64,000 nucleotides of DNA from Pseudomonas putida (GTDB lineage Bacteria > Pseudomonadota > Gammaproteobacteria > Pseudomonadales > Pseudomonadaceae). Made by a program: the position numbers and the translations under genes. Positions 1 through 8,831 of the stretch are shown here, piece after piece. Below the pieces are notes generated by a model. The model was not told where the DNA came from, did no database searches, and saw nothing but the letters and a program-made list of their open reading frames with translations. The stretch is from positions 620,001 through 684,000 of the forward strand of contig NZ_JANHLD010000002.1 in NCBI RefSeq assembly GCF_028682455.1, given 5' to 3'. The first letter of the stretch is position 1. Each line of letters opens with the position of its first letter.

Positions 1-376
1 GTTCGGGGCCACTCCAGTTTTGCAAAAGTTTCAGTTCGACAGGTACGGGGCCGTCGAACTGACTGTTCTGGATTCTGTAATCAGGACGCTTGTCATCGGT
101 TAGCTGTTCTTCCTGGGTAACGACGTAGCGCCCTGCCGCACGATCTCTTAACCAACTGCCGATAAATTTGCAGATGGAAGTCTCCTGGTTCGTCTTAAGC
201 AGGATCTCGGCATATCTCGAGTCGCCGTCATCCAGCTCATGCTTCAAGTCTAGGAGGCGATCGATCGCTAGGTTCCAAAGTTCACGATGGGTGGAGGGGA
301 TACTTTCCAGGTACTCGTGGAACTCAATGACCTTTTCCGGCTGCAGGGAGGCGTTTTCTACGAAACTAGGGGCGAT
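1..376 (-). CDS. C-terminal part of a cargo protein with a PD-(D/E)XK-like motif (runs off the window)
   Basis: An open minus-strand frame runs from an in-frame stop at 377-379 to the window edge with no ATG, so only part of a gene is seen. The translation is soluble and charged. It contains RPDYRI followed by about 14 residues and then PVELKLLQNWSGPE. The D...ExK spacing resembles a PD-(D/E)XK nuclease core, and I associate a similar ExK-NWSGPE segment with the C-termini of large defence-type NTPases; that link is inference. The lack of a start suggests an N-terminal truncation or an upstream frameshift. Its place beside a Tn7-like transposition operon would make it cargo or a broken target gene. 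Confidence 0.4.
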   Translation of the reverse strand, partial: MAPSFVENASLQPEKVIEFHEYLESIPSTHRELWNLAIDRLLDLKHELDDGDSRYAEILLKTNQETSICKFIGSWLRDRAAGRYVVTQEEQLTDDKRPDYRIQNSQFDGPVPVELKLLQNWSGPE

Positions 377-505
377 TCACTTGCCTCCGCAACGCTGGTG
401 ACTAATATCAGAGGGTTAGGAGCCACCTTAGCTTGATGGACTAGCCATTGCTCAGGGCAGGGTTGAATCCAACCCACAATACGCCCGTCAAGTCGGAGTA
501 GCCAA

Positions 506-1732
506 ATGGCAGACATCGTAACGGTGTATTTTATTCCCAGCCTAGGTCAGGAAATTTCAGATTTCCTTGTTCAAACCGTGCCAAAGTACAGGCGACGCAA
601 AGTAACTCGCTACCTACAACATTTCGATCTATGGCTGCGCCACACACAGTACAAATCCCTCAGTGATAGCCTTCCCCTGGAAGCTTATGTCTATTTTTAT
701 CTCACACACATCAGCCTCTATCTGGACCCAGTAGAACCTAGCGAATTCGCGTGTGAATACTTACGAACAGATATTGATACTTTACTTATCAGGCGCAAAC
801 TTAAGGGCTACGGTCGACTCACCAGCAGACAGGCTGCATCCAGAATTGCCGCAGCCATGAACTGGCAGGAACATTGTTTCCGCAAAAATCTGGACCCCTT
901 CCGCTCCAGTATGAAAAAGCTCTACAAACACGCTAAGCATTTCGTCCATCTTACAGAGCTAACCTCAAAGCCCAAACTGTACTCGGCCGATCTCCTTGAA
1001 TTAATAAGCAGAACGGGCAGAGGTCTAGGATCTTGGGTGAGGGATCTAGCGATGCTCCGTTTGTTGCAGGAAACTGGATGCACAACATCCGACTTGGCTG
1101 CGGCCTTAAGCCTTGATTTTGAGCGCCAAGAAAATGATGACTGGCATTTCAAATATGGTAACGAGCTAACGGCTTGCCTCAATGAGGATACAGCCACCCT
1201 CGTTGAAGTACTGCTTGGCCGGTATTTCCACCTTTCGAAGTATCGAGACGATCACCAACATCTTTTCACCATGGGCTACGCTGAAGTCGAACTCAAGATG
1301 AGCGCCCATGACATAGAGATGGAAATAGAGCGACGCTATCGCTTTGCGCTGATGGTGACAAGCGTGATCTGCCCCACAGATACCAAACTGTACGTAAAAG
1401 GAGCAACTCCTTTCCCGGAAGGGTTTATTGGTGAACGTACCATGCCCATTTCACCCCATGAAAAGATCAACACCGTTGTAAACCTTCAATTTTCTGAGAG
1501 CTTAAATACGGCAACGAAGCATTCGGCGTCGGCGACACTAGAGGCTCAATACTTTTACGAAGACTGGGACACTGCGATCCGCAACTCTACCTTGGTGTTG
1601 CCCGAATCAGAAACATCAGACAGCGGAAAGATAACTGACAATACTCATTGCCCCAAGCTGCAAAAAAAACGTTTACTTATTGTCGGTGAAGATATCGATG
1701 AATCGGCTTGGGCCGATTGGGGCGAAAATTAA
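506..1732 (+). CDS. Tyrosine-recombinase-like protein, probably catalytically inactive
   Basis: This is a 408-residue soluble protein of the Tn7-like element, convergent with tniQ (7 nt between stops). Residues 179-203 (RDLAMLRLLQETGCTTSDL and following) match the helix of tyrosine recombinases that normally reads RD.ALL.LL..TG.R.SEL, but the catalytic arginine position holds threonine. A later stretch near residues 355-380 could correspond to the H-x-x-R box but lacks a clean HxLRH motif. The N-terminal 150 residues are helical and would fit a core-binding domain. I infer a recombinase fold without activity, perhaps a DNA-binding accessory factor. It could also be an unrelated helical protein. 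Confidence 0.45.
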   Translation: MADIVTVYFIPSLGQEISDFLVQTVPKYRRRKVTRYLQHFDLWLRHTQYKSLSDSLPLEAYVYFYLTHISLYLDPVEPSEFACEYLRTDIDTLLIRRKLKGYGRLTSRQAASRIAAAMNWQEHCFRKNLDPFRSSMKKLYKHAKHFVHLTELTSKPKLYSADLLELISRTGRGLGSWVRDLAMLRLLQETGCTTSDLAAALSLDFERQENDDWHFKYGNELTACLNEDTATLVEVLLGRYFHLSKYRDDHQHLFTMGYAEVELKMSAHDIEMEIERRYRFALMVTSVICPTDTKLYVKGATPFPEGFIGERTMPISPHEKINTVVNLQFSESLNTATKHSASATLEAQYFYEDWDTAIRNSTLVLPESETSDSGKITDNTHCPKLQKKRLLIVGEDIDESAWADWGEN

Positions 1733-1739
1733 TCGTTTA

Positions 1740-3164
1740 TTAATGTGACAGCGACAGATACGTCTCTCGCTGAGCTGGTTTGCTCACCTTCAACCAACTG
1801 AGTTCGGCGAAACCGGAGCGGGCTGAAAAGTGGAATTCACAAGCGGCCTGTTGGGGAAGGACAATCAATGCCCAAGCAGTGGGCCCTACCCAGCGGTGAT
1901 AGACGACATGACTGGCATTCGTCCTAGAGCAGATTTTCTCCAATTCGGATAGCCGGAGTAGCTGCCTACTCATGAAAAAAATAATTTCATGAGCTAATAT
2001 TTTCGACATCAGCCAATTCTTTTCACGCCCTCCTTTTAGTGAGGCAAATACGCCGTGCGTACGTTTCGATTCAAGCCAAGCTCTCAGCTTCATAATAGCA
2101 CATGGCCTTGCTTTCGAGCACAAGTCGGAGGGTGTTTGAATCCCATACCAGAAACATAGCCAGTCAAGATAGCCGACGAGTTGATACCCTTGCCTGGGTA
2201 CCTCACTCTGCTCAACACTCCGCCATATTCCGGCAAGCTTATGCTTGCTCAGCTTGATTTCAGGAAGAAAACGCTTTCTAATTTTTCGGAAGATACACTT
2301 CAAGATTGGAACGAGCTCTTCAGCCGTCAGCTCGATGTCCATTTCTTTAACTGGCGAGCAACGACTGATGTTGCTAACCCTGTAAAATCCCTCACTTTTA
2401 TCGCAGTGACCTGATGCGGCCATAGACTGAACTTCGTTGAACAGCGCACGCTGATGCACCGCAAAATCAGTGATGACCGAAGAAAACTGAGCAGTATTAT
2501 CAAAGTAAATATTTGTCGGCTGATTTACATCAAAAAATACCTGGCGGTCCTTGCCGCGCTCAAAAATTCGATGTGCCTGGATGAGCCGCTCCAGCCCCGA
2601 TCTATTCAAATAGGACCGGCCACTCTGCCCTTCCTTGAGTCGCAGCAGATGGCCACAATGGTTGCAGCTGTATGGGCCATGGAACAACTTGCTATTCAAC
2701 GAGTAATCCATTCCCCCGCCGCACGTCCGACACGCCTGGCTCAACTCAATCTGATGGATTGGGCACTGTTTAATGAGCAAGTATTGAAACAGCGAGTAAT
2801 GCACGCCACGTACCATGCACACCGGACACACTCTCAAGGTGGTTGCGATGTGATCAATGCTCGGTACGGCGGACGGCACCAAGAAGAGCGCTTCTTGCTG
2901 CGCCGTATCGAGTGTAAAGCACTCTTGAATCGCTACCGGACTCACCGACGCGCTGTGGGCAAGGTTTGGGAATCGGTTACGCTTGCCGTTCCCCCCATCC
3001 TTTGGTGGTGCAAAGATCTTGACCAGTGCATCCCCGTGGATGACGTTATAGAGTGCAAACCGGCTTAGAAGCGAATATGCAGATTCGTAAGCCAAGTACA
3101 GTGGGGCCACCGGACAGTACCTAGGGTTGATGCTCAGTGTTTTAGTATCTGGGACGATGATCAT
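1740..3164 (-). CDS. tniQ: TniQ/TnsD-family target-selection protein
   Basis: A 474-residue protein whose family recruits the TnsABC machinery to a specific target site. Two zinc-binding clusters are visible: CPVC...HY...CPIH around residues 113-138, and CRTC with CNHC around 145-171, the standard TniQ arrangement. The ATG at 3164 lies 2 nt after the tnsC stop; an in-frame TTG at 3170 is the alternative start, so translation is coupled to tnsC. The protein is longer than the short TniQ of CAST systems and closer to TnsD size, which fits direct recognition of an attachment site. The target itself is not identifiable here. Confidence 0.85.
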   Translation of the reverse strand: MIIVPDTKTLSINPRYCPVAPLYLAYESAYSLLSRFALYNVIHGDALVKIFAPPKDGGNGKRNRFPNLAHSASVSPVAIQECFTLDTAQQEALFLVPSAVPSIDHIATTLRVCPVCMVRGVHYSLFQYLLIKQCPIHQIELSQACRTCGGGMDYSLNSKLFHGPYSCNHCGHLLRLKEGQSGRSYLNRSGLERLIQAHRIFERGKDRQVFFDVNQPTNIYFDNTAQFSSVITDFAVHQRALFNEVQSMAASGHCDKSEGFYRVSNISRCSPVKEMDIELTAEELVPILKCIFRKIRKRFLPEIKLSKHKLAGIWRSVEQSEVPRQGYQLVGYLDWLCFWYGIQTPSDLCSKARPCAIMKLRAWLESKRTHGVFASLKGGREKNWLMSKILAHEIIFFMSRQLLRLSELEKICSRTNASHVVYHRWVGPTAWALIVLPQQAACEFHFSARSGFAELSWLKVSKPAQRETYLSLSH

Positions 3165-3166
3165 TA

Positions 3167-4153
3167 TCAAGCGTTCGGATCAGCAGATTTACTATTTCGC
3201 GTTGCGGCTTGAAACCAAGACTCACGGATAGATTGCAAGCTGAACTCTCTGGTGATGGTGTAGTCTGGGTGATCCATGTCGACACTATCGCGCAAAATAA
3301 TCTCTATCGTTTTACTGAAATACTGCATCGGTATTTCCATTTTGCTTTTTAACTTCAACTCCTTATAAGCATCACAAAAAGAATCCCACAATATGTCTTC
3401 CATTTGCGCCAGCCTAAATCCATTAGCATATGCCTGTGGGACAAAGAATCTGGTGAACGTCCATGTGGAATTGGCCGGATAAGGGGTACTGTCAAAAAAG
3501 CCAAGGCAGGTCGCGAAATCTTCTTTTTCGCGTATACCGCGAAAAGGGTGCTCGTAAAGCATGAACCTATTGACAATAGCCTCCCCCTCCACACCGGTAT
3601 TGAGAAAGGCTTGCTTCTGGTCGAGTAGTTGCTGCTGCCCTACTAAGATGGGGAGCAATGTCATACCCTTTAGCCGCAGGTCATTGTAGATATCCTTGAC
3701 CCAGTCAAAATGCTGCTGCTGAAGCCGCTGAGCTTCATCCACGAACAGAATAAAGACCTGTCGTGGATCCTTGCGCGCTGCTTGCTCCATGAAATTCACT
3801 AACCTAACATGTTTTTTTGAAAGGCTAACATTGTCACTCCACTGCTTGTGACCGACCACCTCCAGCAGTGAGTTATAAAAATTACCTTTCGTGGCTAATG
3901 TTTCTCGCTTTGCGTTGTAGATCACAACCGGAAAATCCGGAAAATCTTGCGCAAGGCATTGTTGACAATAAAGAATTGCCCAGGTTTTACCGTAACGGGT
4001 ATGCCCCCAGATGACTAAACCAGAGTCTCTGCGACGAATAACCTTAAGCACAAGCGCGTAAATCTCACCGATCGAAAATGTCGGGATCAAATACCGCTGA
4101 TTGCAGACAGGATGAAGATCAACCTCGACGGGGCGCGTATCCTGGATATCCAT
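3167..4153 (-). CDS. tnsC: TnsC-like AAA+ transposition regulator
   Basis: A 328-residue ATPase that in Tn7-type systems links the target selector to the transposase. The Walker A motif GHTRYGKT is at residues 50-57 and the Walker B FILFVDEAQ ends with D139-E140, followed by sensor-type sequence near LPILVGQQQ. Length matches the TnsC/TniB group. It starts 14 nt after the tnsB stop and its stop is 2 nt before the tniQ ATG, so the genes form one transcriptional unit. Confidence 0.88.
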   Translation of the reverse strand: MDIQDTRPVEVDLHPVCNQRYLIPTFSIGEIYALVLKVIRRRDSGLVIWGHTRYGKTWAILYCQQCLAQDFPDFPVVIYNAKRETLATKGNFYNSLLEVVGHKQWSDNVSLSKKHVRLVNFMEQAARKDPRQVFILFVDEAQRLQQQHFDWVKDIYNDLRLKGMTLLPILVGQQQLLDQKQAFLNTGVEGEAIVNRFMLYEHPFRGIREKEDFATCLGFFDSTPYPANSTWTFTRFFVPQAYANGFRLAQMEDILWDSFCDAYKELKLKSKMEIPMQYFSKTIEIILRDSVDMDHPDYTITREFSLQSIRESWFQAATRNSKSADPNA

Positions 4154-4167
4154 TTGCAGCCTCTATT

Positions 4168-6057
4168 TCAAAAAGTGAAAACTTTAAATAACTTTGCTCT
4201 GTCGACTTGTGATTGCGATGTCGGGCGAGGCATTTCTTCCTCGACAGACGAGCCTGCTGAAACCATGCCAGTATTTTTGTAAAGATTCGTCGCGCTCTCT
4301 CGAGTCATTTTGTTACCTTTCAATTGAAACCTACGGACAGCTTCTGTGAATGACTCATTTTCCATAAAACGGAATTGTCTGTCCTTCACGGCCTTTGAAA
4401 TCTCGGTCTGTAATTTGTAGCTGTGTGGCGTGATTGAGTAAGGTGGCGGCGGTGTCAGCACACCTATAAATGCACCAGACTCATCAAGCAAATTGATCGA
4501 AGATACATCTCTACGAGAGTATTCGATGATCATTTTCCGCCCCGCCGAATTACTCCGCAATACGTCCGGATTTCGGTATTTCTGGTAAGCAAAGTTAATG
4601 AACGCGCCCCCATATTTGGCATTTGACTGCACGGTCTTTGGCTCGCGAACTCTCGTAAACGCTGCCTCATTTTTATAACGGGTAGGCAGCGTGTTCGGCG
4701 GCAACGCCCTTGCCTCCATACGCATGAGGAACAAGTCCAATGGGGTATGGCCTTGGATTGACGCGTGCGGCCGACCGTTATAGTCAGAGATCACAATGTC
4801 TATGGCACTTTCTAGCTCTTCTAGAGACAGCAACATCTTCAAAGGATTTTTGGACTTTGGCGATAAACGTGCCTTGATCTCGTCTGTGGATTCACCACCC
4901 GTGGTACCAATTATTTTGTGAGAAAAATTTTGCACCAAATAGAGAAAAAAACGCTCCACAATAGGTCGGTCATTGGGCGTGTGCGGTCTGCCGAACTCCA
5001 CCACACAGCCAAGCTTATCGTTTAGCACCTCAATCACATGCTTCGCCTTATGCGCCCAAGCATTATCCAGTTTTAGTGTGGACCAGGTTTGCCACGCCCC
5101 CGAACTTTCTGAGGGGAACCCCCCTTCATCGCGATAACGGGTATCAGGAATATTCAGGGGTGGTCGAGCGTGTGGGCTCAGGGCTCGATAAATCGCCGTA
5201 AGCAAGTCGACTTGATCATAGTTATGACCCAGTGCTAATGAATAGCCCAACACGCATCTTGAAAACTTTTCGATCAGGCAAATTATCCAGAGCCTGAGAA
5301 TTTCATATTCAACAGGCTCTCCATAGGCATCCATTTCGCGAATAACCAAGCGAAGATCCAATTTGTGTCCGTCTGCTTCAACTTGCTCCAAGATGTCCGA
5401 TGGATCAATATCTCGGCTGCCCTCGTTAGCTTGCGAGGACATCAGTTCTTGCTCCGCTTTCAATTCTCGATGTTTATCCTGCAGCCACCTCCTAAGCCCG
5501 CTTATACCTTCGGTCTTTTGATTTAATGGGTATTCTTGCTCAGTGACTCCAGCCTCGATACACTTGCGTATGAACGCTTTATGAACCGCTATAAAGTAGT
5601 CGCCGCCAGATTTCCTGGGTTTATATTTGCGAGCTTGCGCTTTCAGCCAATCATCCACATCTGGATGTTGCTCAACGAAATGAGTGAAAGAACCGGAATA
5701 CCCTTGGGTAGCGGAGGAACCGGACTGAGCTGTCCGATTATATTTTCTTTCACCACTTCGCTTATAAGGTATTGCGGCCACCCAGCCAGCGGGACTTCCG
5801 GATTTGTCCAGCGCTTCGCATTTGTCAATGACTCGATAGAGCGTTGAGCGGGGTATGCCGTATTTTTCTTGAATTTCTTCTAGTGATGCACCTTCCTTCA
5901 GGAACGCCCGGATGGCTTTAATGCGATTCTCCGTCGGACCTCGAAGGTCATCCGACAAGACAGTTAAGTCAACCGCACGCCACTTATCACAATCGTAACC
6001 TTCTCGTTCGCGTTCGGACCTAGAAAATCGTTGATCACTCATCCTGAGCATCTCCAT
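4168..6057 (-). CDS. tnsB: TnsB-like DDE transposase
   Basis: A 629-residue transposase of the Mu/TnsB/TniA class. A helix-turn-helix lies at about residues 43-80 (IKAIRAFLKEG...IPRSTLYRVI), the RNase H-like integrase core at about 220-440 carries the DDE triad D229, D331 (LKLDNAWAHK) and E368 (PIVERFF), and a Mu-type beta-barrel domain follows at about 470-560. It binds the transposon ends and joins the 3' ends to target DNA. Its start overlaps the tnsA stop by 23 nt. Length and domain order rule out a simple insertion-sequence transposase. Confidence 0.92.
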   Translation of the reverse strand: MEMLRMSDQRFSRSEREREGYDCDKWRAVDLTVLSDDLRGPTENRIKAIRAFLKEGASLEEIQEKYGIPRSTLYRVIDKCEALDKSGSPAGWVAAIPYKRSGERKYNRTAQSGSSATQGYSGSFTHFVEQHPDVDDWLKAQARKYKPRKSGGDYFIAVHKAFIRKCIEAGVTEQEYPLNQKTEGISGLRRWLQDKHRELKAEQELMSSQANEGSRDIDPSDILEQVEADGHKLDLRLVIREMDAYGEPVEYEILRLWIICLIEKFSRCVLGYSLALGHNYDQVDLLTAIYRALSPHARPPLNIPDTRYRDEGGFPSESSGAWQTWSTLKLDNAWAHKAKHVIEVLNDKLGCVVEFGRPHTPNDRPIVERFFLYLVQNFSHKIIGTTGGESTDEIKARLSPKSKNPLKMLLSLEELESAIDIVISDYNGRPHASIQGHTPLDLFLMRMEARALPPNTLPTRYKNEAAFTRVREPKTVQSNAKYGGAFINFAYQKYRNPDVLRSNSAGRKMIIEYSRRDVSSINLLDESGAFIGVLTPPPPYSITPHSYKLQTEISKAVKDRQFRFMENESFTEAVRRFQLKGNKMTRESATNLYKNTGMVSAGSSVEEEMPRPTSQSQVDRAKLFKVFTF

Positions 6058-6658
6058 AGCCTAATTGGGATGCCCCACTTAATTTTGTCGAACTCAAATT
6101 CTTGACGTTCAATCGGCTCTTTCTGACCAACTCGAACACCAAAGCTGCGCTCTTTTCGCCAAAATCCTGCTCAACCGCCTGCATAGCGCTGCTCACCGTA
6201 AGTCCATGCCTTGGGAGGAGCTTCATCACTTCACGAAGATTGCGCTCAGTCAGTGCATCTCTCTGCTTGTTGATATAGGAAAGCATGAGTAGGTAGTTTT
6301 CATAGCGGGTACGTTCAGATTTGAGGAAGTCAGTACCTAAAATTTCGCAGAGAAAGCCGTTATCGTCGGCATAACTCTGAACTTCAACGGTCGTGCAGGT
6401 GCCAAGGCATGGCTTGGACACCACAATGATTGACGCGTGGTTATTTTCGAAGGCGAGCGCGATCGGAATTCTAACTTTGGCCAATTCGATGAAACGCTGG
6501 TTCACGCTCAGATCGCTCACCCAAGGATCAAATTCCACCTCGGCGAATCGCCACAGGGTGGGTCGGCAGAACAAGCTGACCTTTTCGTTTTGCTTATGAC
6601 TGAACACCACGAATTCTGGGGCGCCCGCCGGTCTTGAGGGATGGGAAAGTGGGTCCAT
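6035..6658 (-). CDS. tnsA: TnsA-like endonuclease homologue with a degenerate active site
   Basis: First gene of the transposition operon, 207 residues. TnsA normally nicks the 5' ends of the element so that transposition is cut-and-paste. Residues 37-60 (RFAEVEFDPWVSDLSVNQ) resemble the TnsA segment around its first acidic residue, and residues 91-97 (VEVQSYA) align with the VEVK strand. The catalytic lysine is glutamine here, and the Y-x-PD aspartate segment is missing. The C-terminal half is helical, like the TnsC-contacting domain. I infer a TnsA relative without nuclease activity. Assignment rests mainly on position and this short similarity. Confidence 0.6.
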   Translation of the reverse strand: MDPLSHPSRPAGAPEFVVFSHKQNEKVSLFCRPTLWRFAEVEFDPWVSDLSVNQRFIELAKVRIPIALAFENNHASIIVVSKPCLGTCTTVEVQSYADDNGFLCEILGTDFLKSERTRYENYLLMLSYINKQRDALTERNLREVMKLLPRHGLTVSSAMQAVEQDFGEKSAALVFELVRKSRLNVKNLSSTKLSGASQLGYGDAQDE

Positions 6659-7391
6659 TGCCTGCCTTTTTTTACTAATATCTTTAAAATCATGATGTTA
6701 CACAGTTTCGAAATTGCACATAAACTCGAAAGTTTCATAATTAGATAAGAATTATGGACGGCAGATGGCTAGTAATTATATCTTATGAGAATATTAAATA
6801 TATTTTTTACTCCTAAAAAAGCAGGCACCCCAGAGGTTTTTATAAACCATCTTCGATTTATAACTGGATTCTATTAGAAATGCTTAGCTGAGATCGTCAA
6901 ATACGATGGATGCATGTCAAATGCTGAGTTTCAAATTTTGAAAGTCTCGAATTTTCGAAGTCGCAAGGATGGCAGGAAAAAATGATACCGAGAGATCAAT
7001 AGCTTAGATGGCCGCCTTGATTACCCCCCCTTCGCTTGGTTACTTAAATGGGATAATCGCGGCATACATCGCTTTGATGTCGATAGTTGATGGAGCACCT
7101 TCGTACGAAAACCGCTCTGCCTTTCCTGCTGCAACAAGGCCATCGGAATGGTTCAACCTTCCGAAATTTGCGCTCTGGCACGTTGGGGAAAACGAAGCTG
7201 GCAACATATCGATAAAAACACAGGGACGCGGAAATACGGAAATTAAAGAGATGTTGGACGGCTAACAAAAGGGCCGCGAGCAGCCCCTATTGTACCCAAA
7301 TCAAATCACAGGTCATCTTCCTCGGTAACGCAGCCTGGAAACCCAGTTATGGTCGCAAAAGCAGCAGCCTCATGTCCTTCTGAAACTTTGA
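6659..7391. other. AT-rich gene-poor stretch, probable transposon terminus and flank
   Basis: About 730 nt without a recognised gene. From 6660 to about 6990 the DNA is very AT-rich and holds related short motifs: TTTCGAAATT near 6706, CTCGAAAGTTTCA near 6726, and TTTCAAATTTTGAAAG followed by CTCGAATTTTCGAAG near 6939-6960. Repeated sites of this kind are expected for TnsB binding at a Tn7-like end or for an operator of tnsA. An 85-codon open frame at 7008-7265 on the plus strand has no recognisable domain and is not called as a gene. Composition shifts toward the chromosomal value after about 7000. Confidence 0.4.
7264..7292 (-). terminator. Probable rho-independent terminator of the hydroxylase operon
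   Basis: Read on the minus strand, AGGGGCTGCTCGCGGCCCTT forms a short GGGC/GCCC stem with a small loop followed by TTTTGTT. It lies about 100 nt beyond the stop of the membrane hydroxylase, the last gene of its operon. The stem is short, so the call is moderate. Confidence 0.45.
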
Positions 7392-8297
7392 TTAGGCCGA
7401 TACCGCAATGGCCTGTCCACTGGCGGTAATGATCACCGCCGCTGCGCTCGCCAGTTCTGCTTCAGAATAGTTGCGCAACTGAACGGGTGCTGGTTGCTTC
7501 GATTTCATCTGCAAACCGAAGAACGGCCACCATAGCTGTTCATACCAAGGCTCAACCTTGACCCCGACAGGTAAACCGTAGGCGTCTTGTCGTTTGTGGG
7601 GGGTTCCCATACTGGTGCCATGGACGTGATCCCAGAATACGAACAAATTGGCGTAGTTGGCCGATGCATTGCCATAGCGACCAAGACCGTGATGTACATG
7701 ATGGTAGTCTTGCAGCACAAAGATCTTTTCCAACATGTTCAGTAAGACGCGACCAGCCCCCGCACGACGTAACCACAAGTCCCAGCGTGTACCGCTGTGT
7801 TGCAGGTAAAGAATCACCAGCTTGAGCGACAGCATCGCCATCGAAGCCTCGGTGGCACCGAGGAAATACAGCAGCGCAGTACTCATGGTATTGGGGATCA
7901 GCAGATAAAAGATCCAATTGTTGCGCAGGGTCGCCAATACATTGAGATGGGTCGGGGTGTGGTGTGGTTTGTGTAACCGCCATGCCCACTTCAAGGTATG
8001 CCCGAGACGATGCACCCAATAGTTTCCATAGTCGTCCAACAGGATGGCGACTGCAAAGACCAACAGCGGATTGACACTGGCGAGCACCCCTTGGCCGGTG
8101 GGTATCAGCCACATCAACAGATAGTTCACCGCTGCGAACTGCCCTGCCCGCACGGCAAATAACGTGAGAATACTCAACAGACTGGTGCCCAGTTCGTTCA
8201 TGGTGAACATGCGCGGTTTTTTAAATTCGCCACTGACAATATCCATCAACAACAGCAGCACAAAAGCGCTCAAGACGATTTTTATGTCCAGCGTCAT
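7392..8297 (-). CDS. Membrane di-iron hydroxylase of the fatty acid hydroxylase/sterol desaturase superfamily
   Basis: A 301-residue inner-membrane protein with hydrophobic segments at about residues 5-22, 40-65, 72-90 and 125-165. The histidine boxes that bind two irons are HRLGH (96-100), HKPHH (109-113) and HHVHH (199-203), followed by WDHVHGT (223-228). The family hydroxylates or desaturates lipophilic substrates using O2 and electrons from a reductase. It is the last gene of an operon, 27 nt after a small exported protein and downstream of a ferredoxin-type reductase, which is the obvious electron donor. The substrate cannot be read from sequence. Confidence 0.8.
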   Translation of the reverse strand: MTLDIKIVLSAFVLLLLMDIVSGEFKKPRMFTMNELGTSLLSILTLFAVRAGQFAAVNYLLMWLIPTGQGVLASVNPLLVFAVAILLDDYGNYWVHRLGHTLKWAWRLHKPHHTPTHLNVLATLRNNWIFYLLIPNTMSTALLYFLGATEASMAMLSLKLVILYLQHSGTRWDLWLRRAGAGRVLLNMLEKIFVLQDYHHVHHGLGRYGNASANYANLFVFWDHVHGTSMGTPHKRQDAYGLPVGVKVEPWYEQLWWPFFGLQMKSKQPAPVQLRNYSEAELASAAAVIITASGQAIAVSA

Positions 8298-8324
8298 GGT
8301 GTAGCCCTCTTTTTGTTTGAAGCC

Positions 8325-8831
8325 TCAGTTGACCGACACTTGGTCCCTTTCAGGACCGCCCTCGACAAAAAACACTGGTTTGCCAACTGCAGGCGGATTG
8401 ACGCTGATAAACACCGGAACGCTACCGGCTACTCCGGCGAGATCCTTGCTACCCCCACTGAAGACGAAATGGCCGCGCTGCTGCCACTCACCATTGGCCG
8501 CAAACACTTTCTGGAAGTGGGCGTAAACCTTGCCGCCCCCAATAGAGGTGAACTCGCAATCAGCGAAACCATCCACCAGCTTTTTGCCGGAGTAGATATC
8601 GATGCCATTGCAGCCGGCGTAGAAGCGCACTTCCCTACCCTGGACCAGCATTTTTCCGGCGCCTTCAGCGAAAAAGCTCATGTTCGACTTGCCATCCGCG
8701 GCGCCGACTTCAGCGTGATGCTTAATCACTGCTCCCAGATCGAAACTCACTGTCGACTCCGCAGCGAGGGCCTGAGTGGAAGCAGCCAAAATGGTAGCCA
8801 CTAGAAACAGTCGAGGGTTAAGGATTGTCAT
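8325..8831 (-). CDS. Small exported protein of unknown function (paralogue of the one at 23488-23979)
   Basis: A 168-residue protein with an N-terminal signal peptide (hydrophobic core LFLVATILAAS, AxA-type cleavage near residue 23). The mature part begins with VSFDLGAVIKHH and contains two cysteines (YAGCNG and ADCEF) that could pair. Its ATG overlaps the reductase stop by 4 nt, so the two are translationally coupled. A second copy of the family precedes aauB; conserved blocks include FFAEGAGKM, VYAHFQKVF and RGHFVFSGG. I recognise no domain. The function is probably periplasmic and tied to the oxidation chemistry at both loci. Confidence 0.75.
   Translation of the reverse strand: MTILNPRLFLVATILAASTQALAAESTVSFDLGAVIKHHAEVGAADGKSNMSFFAEGAGKMLVQGREVRFYAGCNGIDIYSGKKLVDGFADCEFTSIGGGKVYAHFQKVFAANGEWQQRGHFVFSGGSKDLAGVAGSVPVFISVNPPAVGKPVFFVEGGPERDQVSVN

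Larger units (their letters stand above)
1..6990. mobile_element. Tn7-like transposon, one end (tnsABC-tniQ module; other end outside the window)
   Basis: Four overlapping or nearly abutting minus-strand genes encode a TnsA-like protein, a DDE transposase with TnsB architecture, an AAA+ regulator (TnsC) and a TniQ target-selection protein, in the canonical Tn7 order. In Tn7 relatives tnsA lies next to one terminus, so that terminus should lie in the AT-rich stretch after 6658, and cargo should extend left past position 1. The base composition is lower in GC than everything right of about 7.3 kb. I could not fix the terminal repeat or target duplication, so the right boundary is approximate. 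No cas genes are present in this window. Confidence 0.75.

Noticed and set aside
1740..6658. CRISPR-associated transposon
   Set aside because: tns genes are present but no cas gene or repeat array is seen in the window, and TniQ is of the longer TnsD-like size.
7008..7265. 85-codon plus-strand open frame
   Set aside because: No clear Shine-Dalgarno site, domain or homology pattern; an opposing frame of similar length overlaps it.
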